12,633 bases of DNA from Actinomycetes bacterium (GTDB taxonomy: Bacteria; Actinomycetota; Actinomycetes; Actinomycetales; Cellulomonadaceae). This document shows, piece by piece, positions 8,545 to 12,633 of this stretch. The stretch covers positions 1 to 12,633 of the forward strand of contig JAEYNO010000495.1 in NCBI GenBank assembly GCA_023412515.1. Direction: 5' to 3'. Position 1 is the first letter of the stretch. Every line of letters starts with the position of its first letter. Position numbers and translations under genes: made by a program. The notes beneath the pieces were generated by a model, which made no database searches, was not told the origin of the DNA, and saw only the letters and a program-made list of their open reading frames with translations.

Positions 8545-8605
8545 CGGGCGCGGCGCGGTCACGCCGGCCGCCGGCCCGCCCGGCGCACCGGCCGCGGCAC
8601 GCGCG

Positions 8606-9121
8606 TCAGGCCGGGCGCCACGCCTCGAGCGCGGCGAGCGCGTCGGCCACCACGACGTCGGGCGCGCCGGCCATGGGCACGGTCACGCCGTCCTCGTCGA
8701 CCTGCAGCGGCTCGAGCGTCGCGAGCTGCGACTCCAGCAGGCTCGGCGGCATCCAGTGCCCCGAGCGGTGCAGCATGCGGTCGCGCAGCACGTCCGCCGG
8801 CACGTCGACCAGCACGAACCGCACGCGGCCCTGCGCCTCGCGCAGCACCGCGCGGTACACGCGCCGCAACGACGAGCACGCGACCACCGTCGACGTGCCC
8901 GCGGCCGCGTGCTCGCTCATCGCGTCGCGCAGGGTCCGCAGCCACGGCCAGCGGTCGTCGTCGGTGAGCGGCACGCCGTCGCGCATCTTCACGACGTTGG
9001 CCTCGGGATGGAACGCGTCCCCCTCGAGGAACGGCCGGCCGAGCCGGTCCGCGAGCGCCTGCCCGACGGTCGACTTGCCGGTCCCGGAGACGCCCATGAC
9101 CACGATGTGCTCGACACCCAC
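8606..9121 (-). CDS. gntK: Gluconokinase (GntK/IdnK type)
   Basis: Phosphorylates D-gluconate with ATP to 6-phosphogluconate, feeding the pentose phosphate pathway. The protein is 171 residues, the normal size for this P-loop kinase family. The Walker A motif is GVSGTGKST (10-18). The substrate-binding EGDAFHPEANVVKMRDGVPL follows at 33-52, then DDDRWPWL (54-61). ACSSLRRVYRAVLRE (81-95) and the lid RSGHWMPPSLLESQLATLEP (119-138) are hallmark segments, and VDEDGVTVP is near the end. I chose the GTG at 9119-9121. The purine-rich GGCAGGGTAGGG just before it may serve as a ribosome binding site. No gluconate permease or GntR regulator lies in the window. The YtxH-like gene ends 43 bases upstream on the same strand, so the two may be co-transcribed. 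Confidence 0.94.
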   Translation of the reverse strand: MGVEHIVVMGVSGTGKSTVGQALADRLGRPFLEGDAFHPEANVVKMRDGVPLTDDDRWPWLRTLRDAMSEHAAAGTSTVVACSSLRRVYRAVLREAQGRVRFVLVDVPADVLRDRMLHRSGHWMPPSLLESQLATLEPLQVDEDGVTVPMAGAPDVVVADALAALEAWRPA

Positions 9122-9164
9122 GGCCCTACCCTGCCATCGAGCGAGCCGTGGGTGCCGGGACGTG

Positions 9165-9500
9165 TCAGGGACGCGTCGCGTCCGGGTTGGCGTCGTCGGC
9201 GTCCACGAGCGGGCCGTCCGACGTCTCCCACGTGCTCGACGTCGGCTCGGACGCGTCGTCGTCCGAGCCGGAGAACCGGGCCTTGGCCGTCGAGACGGCC
9301 TTGTCCTTGAGCGCGGCGCCCTGCGTGCGCGCGAACTCGGTCGCGGTCTTCTCGGCGTCCTGCACGTAGCCCTGGACGCGCGGGTCGTGCCACGTGTCCG
9401 ACGCCCACGTCTTGATCTTCTCGAACTGCTGCCGTCCGGCACGGGTGCCCAGCAGGTAGCCGACACCGGCACCGACGACGAACGCGGCCTTGCCCTTCAT
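9165..9500 (-). CDS. Small YtxH-like membrane-anchored protein of unknown function
   Basis: A 111-residue protein. A single N-terminal hydrophobic segment, KAAFVVGAGVGYLLGTRAGR (4-23), has the glycine-rich pattern of YtxH-domain proteins. The rest is hydrophilic: a helix-forming stretch (QQFEKIKTWASDTWHDPRVQ, then YVQDAEKTATEFARTQ) and a disordered acidic tail from about residue 78 (SGSDDDASEP to the end). It is probably inserted in the membrane with a cytoplasmic C-terminus. Homologues are widespread in actinobacteria without a known role, and some are stress-linked in Firmicutes. The ATG at 9498-9500 has a strong Shine-Dalgarno AGGAGG four bases upstream. It is first in the minus-strand run ahead of gntK and divergent from the APC permease. 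It is easy to overlook because it is small, but its codon use and start site support it. Confidence 0.82.
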   Translation of the reverse strand: MKGKAAFVVGAGVGYLLGTRAGRQQFEKIKTWASDTWHDPRVQGYVQDAEKTATEFARTQGAALKDKAVSTAKARFSGSDDDASEPTSSTWETSDGPLVDADDANPDATRP

Positions 9501-9619
9501 GGGTCCTCCTTCGCGCCGGCCCGGTGGGCCGACGGGTCGTTGACGGGCGGGCGGGCGACCCGGCAGCCCGGCACGTGCGGCCGGTCGCCGGGCCGCGTCG
9601 CCGGGAGGTTGCGAGCGTA

Positions 9620-9658
9620 GGTCGGCCGTGCCACGCCCGCTCGCCGAGCGGGCCGACC
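9620..9658. promoter_or_regulatory. Compound palindrome in divergent intergenic region
   Basis: The outer arms GGTCGGCC (9620-9627) and GGCCGACC (9651-9658) are exact inverted repeats. Inside lies a second stem, CGCTC-GCC-GAGCG (9638-9650), which abuts the right outer arm and leaves a 10-base one-sided bulge. It lies 60 bases before the permease start and about 120 bases before the YtxH start. It may be an operator or an RNA structure. No regulator is encoded nearby. The rest of the 218-base gap shows no clear promoter, only weak TANNNT matches near 9614-9623. Confidence 0.35.
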
Positions 9659-9718
9659 GGCCCGGCGCGACACTGGCGGCACCGCCGGCCGCCGGCCGTC
9701 CGACCCCGGGAGGTCGCC

Positions 9719-11146
9719 GTGGCCACCGACCCCTCCGCCGCGCAGCCCGTCCCCCGCGGGGACGGTGACAGCACCCCCGAGCCCACGCTGCGTCGCACGG
9801 TCGGCCGGCGGATGCTGCTGGTGTTCGTCGTCGGGGACATCCTCGGCGCGGGGATCTACGCGCTGACCGGCAAGGTCGCGGCCGAGGTGGGCGGGGCGAT
9901 CTGGATCCCGTTCGTCGTGGCGTTCGCGCTCGCGGCGCTCACCGCCACGGCGTACGCCGAGCTCGTGGGCCGGTACCCGCGCGCGGCGGGCGCGGCCGTG
10001 TACGCGCAGCGGGCGTTCGGGCGGCCGTTCGTGACGTTCCTCGTCGCGTTCGCGGTGCTCATGAGCGGCATCACGAGCGCGAGCGCCGCGGCGCGCGCGT
10101 TCGGCGGCGACTACCTCGCCGAGCTCGTCACGGTGCCGACGGTCGTCGCGGCGTGGGTGTTCGTGCTGCTGGTCGCGGTGGTCAACGCGATAGGCATCAG
10201 CGAGTCGGTGCGCGTCAACCTCGTGCTGACGGCCGTCGAGGTCACGGGGCTCGTCGTCGTCCTCGTCGTCGGGGCGCGCGCGTTCCTCGCGGGCGAGGGG
10301 GACCCGTCGCGGGCCATGACCCTGACCACCGACGGGCCCGCGTGGGTGGCCGTGCTCGGCGGGACCGCGCTCGCGTTCTACGCGCTGCTGGGGTTCGAGG
10401 ACTCGGTGAACCTCGCCGAGGAGTGCCGCGCGCCGCGGCGCGACTTCCCGCGCGCGCTGTTCGGCGGCATCGCGATCACCGGCGTCATCTACCTCGCGGT
10501 CGCGTTCACGACGTCGATGCTCGTGGACACCGCGACGCTGCGGGAGTCCAGCGGGCCGCTGCTCGAGGTCGTGCGCGTCGCGGGCCTGGCGTTCCCGCCG
10601 TGGCTGTTCGCGCTCGTCGCGCTGGTCGCGGTGTCGAACACCGCGCTCATCAACATGATCATGGCGTCGCGCGTGGTCTACGGGATGTCCCGCGAGGGCA
10701 TCGTGCCCGCGTGGCTGGGCCGCGTCGACCGCCGCCGCCGCACCCCGTGGGTGGCCATCGCGTGCACGACGGCGGTCGCGCTCACGCTCGTGAGCACCGG
10801 CGACCTGTCGGGGCTCGCCGACACGACCGTGCTGCTCCTGCTGCTGGTGTTCGCCGTGGTCAACGTGTCGGTGCTGGTGCTGCGGCGGCGCCCCGACGAC
10901 GCGGACGAGACCGTCGACGGCGACGAGCGCCGCGGCTTCCGCGCCCCGACGTGGGCCCCCGTGCTGGGCGCCGTCGTGTCGCTCGTACTCGCGTCGCCGC
11001 TGTCCGGGCGCTCGGCCGACGTGTACGCGCGCGCCGGTGCGCTGCTCGCGGTCGGCGTCGTGCTGTACGTCGTCAACCGGCTGCTCGTCGGCCGCGCGCG
11101 CCAGGCCGACGCGGTCGCCGCGACCGCGCACCACGACCCCCGCTGA
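9719..11146 (+). CDS. APC-superfamily amino acid permease
   Basis: A 475-residue integral membrane transporter of the amino acid-polyamine-organocation superfamily, importing or exchanging an amino acid or amine. The first membrane helix carries LLVFVVGDILGAGIYALTG (33-51) with the GAGI substrate-carboxylate-binding motif. The sixth helix region carries FYALLGFEDSVNLAEECRAP, with the conserved GFE followed by the polar loop. About 12 hydrophobic segments follow in order. A short charged insert (RRRPDDADETVDGDERRGF) lies before the last two helices. The GTG at 9719 is chosen because GGGAGG (9708-9713) ends five bases upstream. Upstream codons in the same frame are non-coding in character. Substrate specificity is not readable from the sequence. 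It is followed by a repeat-rich spacer before the antiporter on the same strand. Confidence 0.88.
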   Translation: MATDPSAAQPVPRGDGDSTPEPTLRRTVGRRMLLVFVVGDILGAGIYALTGKVAAEVGGAIWIPFVVAFALAALTATAYAELVGRYPRAAGAAVYAQRAFGRPFVTFLVAFAVLMSGITSASAAARAFGGDYLAELVTVPTVVAAWVFVLLVAVVNAIGISESVRVNLVLTAVEVTGLVVVLVVGARAFLAGEGDPSRAMTLTTDGPAWVAVLGGTALAFYALLGFEDSVNLAEECRAPRRDFPRALFGGIAITGVIYLAVAFTTSMLVDTATLRESSGPLLEVVRVAGLAFPPWLFALVALVAVSNTALINMIMASRVVYGMSREGIVPAWLGRVDRRRRTPWVAIACTTAVALTLVSTGDLSGLADTTVLLLLLVFAVVNVSVLVLRRRPDDADETVDGDERRGFRAPTWAPVLGAVVSLVLASPLSGRSADVYARAGALLAVGVVLYVVNRLLVGRARQADAVAATAHHDPR

Positions 11147-11175
11147 GCTCGCGCCGCGGCAGTCGCCCGCTCGCC

Positions 11176-11251
11176 GACGGACAGCGGTACGGCTCCACGG
11201 ACAGCGGCGTACGCCTGTCCGTCGACCGCGGCGCTGTCCGTCGGCGGGGCG
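11176..11251. repeat. 76-bp duplicated block, copy A
   Basis: Matches 11351-11426 at 75 of 76 positions (the only difference is C at 11229 against T at 11404). The block has nested inverted repeats: an 11-bp outer stem GACGGACAGCG (11176-11186) with CGCTGTCCGTC (11232-11242), and an inner stem ACGGACA (11197-11203) with TGTCCGT (11216-11222) around the perfect palindrome GGCGTACGCC (11206-11215). The resulting hairpins suggest a terminator for the permease or a protein-binding site. Confidence 0.93.
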
Positions 11252-11287
11252 CTGTCCGTCGGCGTGGCTCTGTCCGTCGGCGGGAGC
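11234..11287. repeat. 18-bp tandem repeat, three units
   Basis: CTGTCCGTCGGCG begins at 11234, 11252 and 11270, giving an exact 18-bp period. The first unit is the right end of the 76-bp block, so the tandem probably grew by local duplication of that end. A degenerate fourth unit (GCTGCCCGACGG) follows at about 11288. Confidence 0.85.
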
Positions 11288-11350
11288 GCTGCCCGACGGG
11301 GGGGGCGAGGAGTGCACCTCAGCACGCTCCCCGCCTCGCTCCCTCACCGC

Positions 11351-11426
11351 GACGGACAGCGGTACGGCTCCACGGACAGCGGCGTACGCCTGTCCGTCGA
11401 CCGTGGCGCTGTCCGTCGGCGGGGCG
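11351..11426. repeat. 76-bp duplicated block, copy B
   Basis: Second copy of the block at 11176-11251, displaced by 175 bases, same orientation, one mismatch. It has the same nested stems (outer 11351-11361 with 11407-11417, inner 11372-11378 with 11391-11397). Homology stops sharply on the right at 11426. Confidence 0.93.
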
Positions 11427-11431
11427 GGGGC

Positions 11432-11478
11432 GATGCGCGGGGGCTGGGCGGGTGGGGTGGATGCGCGGGGGCTGGGCG
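11432..11478 (+). repeat. G-rich 19-bp direct repeat with G-quadruplex motif
   Basis: GATGCGCGGGGGCTGGGCG occurs at 11432-11450 and again at 11460-11478. Bases 11439-11457 read G5-CT-G3-C-G3-T-G4, a canonical G-quadruplex pattern with loops of 2, 1 and 1. It is on the coding strand, 77 bases before the antiporter start and just upstream of the putative -10. Confidence 0.8.
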
Positions 11479-11490
11479 TCCTCGGGGGCG

Positions 11491-11496
11491 TAGGTT
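11491..11496 (+). promoter_or_regulatory. Candidate -10 (TAGGTT) of antiporter promoter
   Basis: TAGGTT matches TANNNT and would start transcription about 30 bases before the ATG, leaving room for the visible ribosome binding site. The expected -35 position is inside G-rich repeat DNA and has no match to TTGACA. Confidence 0.4.
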
Positions 11497-11523
11497 CGCG
11501 TACGACCCTGCCGCGCCGACCGT

Positions 11524-11530
11524 GAGGTGA
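11524..11530 (+). promoter_or_regulatory. Ribosome binding site of antiporter
   Basis: GAGGTGA with AGG ending six bases before the ATG at 11534, a good Shine-Dalgarno match that fixes the start codon. Confidence 0.7.
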
Positions 11531-11533
11531 CGC

Positions 11534-12633
11534 ATGGACCTGGTGGCCGCCGGCGTGCTCGCCGTGCTCGTGATCGTGGCCGTGACGACGTTCGCGCCCC
11601 GCGTGGGCGTCGCGGCGCCGCTGCTGCTCGTGCTCATCGGCGTGTGCGTGAGCTTCCTGCCGTTCGTGCCCGAGATCGAGGTCGAGCCCGAGTGGGTGCT
11701 CGGGATCGTGCTGCCCCCGCTGCTGTACTCGTCGGCCACCAACGTGCCGACCATGGACTTCCGGCGCGACCTGCGCACGATCTCCGCGTTCTCGGTCGTG
11801 CTCGTGCTCGTCTCGACGGTCGCGGTCGGGTTCACGCTCGACGCGCTGCTGCCCGACCTCGGGCTCGCGACCGCGATCGCCGTCGGCGCGATCGTCAGCC
11901 CCACCGACGCGGTCGCCACGTCGATCGTCCGCAAGGCGGGCGTGTCGCCGCGCATCGTCACGGTCCTCGAGGGCGAGTCGCTGCTCAACGACGCGTCCGC
12001 CCTGGTGCTGCTGCGCTCGGCGATCGTCGCGACCGCGGGCACGGTGTCGCTATGGGGCGTCGCGGGCGACTTCGTGTTCGCGGTCGTCGTCGCGGTGGTC
12101 GTCGGGTACGTCGTGGGGCGCCTGCACGTGTGGGCGCGCGGGCACGTCACGCAGACGACGTCGAACGTCGCGATCTCGTTCGTCGTGCCGTTCGTGGCCT
12201 ACCTGCCCGCCGAGCACCTGGGCGCGTCGGGCCTGGTCGCGGCCGTCACCGCGGGCCTGGTCACGGGGCACGCCGCGCCGCGCGCGCTGCGGGCGCGCGA
12301 CCGGGTCACCGAGAACGCGGTGTGGCGCACGATCGAGCTGCTGCTCGAGGGCGCCGTGTTCCTCGTCATGGGGCTCGAGGTGTTCGGGCTGGTCCTCGAC
12401 GTCCGCGAGGCGCACGGCAGCCTGTGGACGGCGCTGCTGCTCGGGGTCCTCACCGCGACCATCGTCATCGCGGTGCGCTCGCTGTTCGTCGCCTGGTCGG
12501 TGTGGGAGCTCGCGCGCCGCGCCCGCCGGACGCCCGAGCTGCGCGACTGGCTCGAGTCCGCGCAGGAGCGCCTCGACGAGGGCCGCATGCCGCAGGCGCC
12601 CCGCTCGACCGGCCGCCGCCGGCGGTTCCGCGC
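11534..12633 (+). CDS. CPA1-family Na+/H+ antiporter, 3' end outside window
   Basis: A membrane antiporter exchanging cytoplasmic Na+ (or K+) for protons, used in pH and salt homeostasis. The frame is open to the right edge (366 codons seen). CPA1 proteins in actinomycetes usually run past 500 residues, so a long C-terminal part is missing. Visible signatures are the GAIVSPTDAVATSIVRKAG loop with Thr124-Asp125 in the unwound helix, and EGESLLNDASALVLLR with Asn152-Asp153, the ND ion-binding pair that marks the electroneutral CPA1 branch. LLEGAVFLVMGLEV is a later conserved helix. Many hydrophobic segments precede a basic cytoplasmic stretch (ELARRARRTPELRDW) near the cut. Start ATG 11534 is set by GAGGTGA just upstream. 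The spacer before it holds repeats and a G-quadruplex motif, so its transcription may be separately controlled from the permease. Confidence 0.93.
   Translation, partial: MDLVAAGVLAVLVIVAVTTFAPRVGVAAPLLLVLIGVCVSFLPFVPEIEVEPEWVLGIVLPPLLYSSATNVPTMDFRRDLRTISAFSVVLVLVSTVAVGFTLDALLPDLGLATAIAVGAIVSPTDAVATSIVRKAGVSPRIVTVLEGESLLNDASALVLLRSAIVATAGTVSLWGVAGDFVFAVVVAVVVGYVVGRLHVWARGHVTQTTSNVAISFVVPFVAYLPAEHLGASGLVAAVTAGLVTGHAAPRALRARDRVTENAVWRTIELLLEGAVFLVMGLEVFGLVLDVREAHGSLWTALLLGVLTATIVIAVRSLFVAWSVWELARRARRTPELRDWLESAQERLDEGRMPQAPRSTGRRRRFR

Larger units (their letters stand above)
11147..11533. other. 387-bp non-coding spacer between permease and antiporter
   Basis: No credible gene. Arg/Ser-rich open frames here are produced by the repeats. 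From left to right it holds a 76-bp block, three 18-bp units, a run of eight G (11298-11305), a second copy of the 76-bp block, a G-rich 19-bp direct repeat with a G-quadruplex motif, a -10-like TAGGTT and the antiporter ribosome binding site. Confidence 0.85.

Noticed and set aside
8563..8575. GCCGGCCGCCGGC as gntK terminator
   Set aside because: Short GC palindromes are frequent by chance here, there is no T-tract, and the position past the gntK stop is the only support.
7143..9620. An 825-codon plus-strand open frame
   Set aside because: Antisense shadow of the exporter, gntK and YtxH-like genes. His/Arg/Asp-rich low-complexity sequence only.
11298..11305. Run of eight G as a phase-variation switch
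   Set aside because: It lies in non-coding DNA about 230 bases from the nearest start codon, so slippage would not alter a reading frame.
11176..11426. Insertion sequence or attachment site remnant
   Set aside because: No transposase or integrase gene, no target-site duplication or tRNA nearby. Both copies are in direct orientation and lie wholly in a spacer.

Overview
The window is very GC-rich (third codon positions almost all G or C), with frequent GTG starts, short intergenic gaps and actinobacterial -10 elements (TANNNT). This fits a high-GC actinomycete. By protein style and gene content I would guess Micrococcales, for example Cellulomonas or a relative, but that is inference and not a database result.

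Layout, left to right. The window opens inside phosphoglucomutase (pgm, +), which lacks about 30 N-terminal residues. It converges on a 96-residue GNAT-type acetyltransferase (-), and an unusual repeat array lies between the two stop codons. Divergent from the acetyltransferase is an MFS transporter with a long acidic tail (+). Then come about 300 bp of non-coding DNA with a 24-bp tandem repeat, an APH/fructosamine-kinase-like phosphotransferase (+) and a PoxB-type pyruvate dehydrogenase (quinone) (+). Four minus-strand genes follow, in transcription order: a small YtxH-like protein, gluconokinase (gntK), an EntS-like MFS exporter and a VOC/glyoxalase-fold protein. Divergent from that run is an APC amino-acid permease (+). 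Next is a 387-bp spacer rich in repeats and G-runs, and finally a CPA1 Na+/H+ antiporter (+) cut by the right edge.

Functionally this is a chromosomal housekeeping and transport neighbourhood. pgm (glucose-1-P/glucose-6-P), gntK (gluconate to 6-phosphogluconate) and poxB (pyruvate to acetate plus CO2, electrons to quinone) touch central carbon metabolism. Four membrane transporters and three small accessory enzymes fill the rest. I see no phage, transposon, CRISPR, defence or biosynthetic cluster signature, and no tRNA or rRNA.

The unexplained structure is all intergenic. There are three sequence-unrelated repeat arrays (1568-1718, 3589-3699, 11176-11426), a strong G-quadruplex motif upstream of the antiporter (11439-11457) and a compound palindrome in the YtxH/permease divergent region (9620-9658). 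Three genes also carry a -10 hexamer 6-7 nt before the start codon, the signature of leaderless mRNAs. I did not find a convincing novel multi-gene system.
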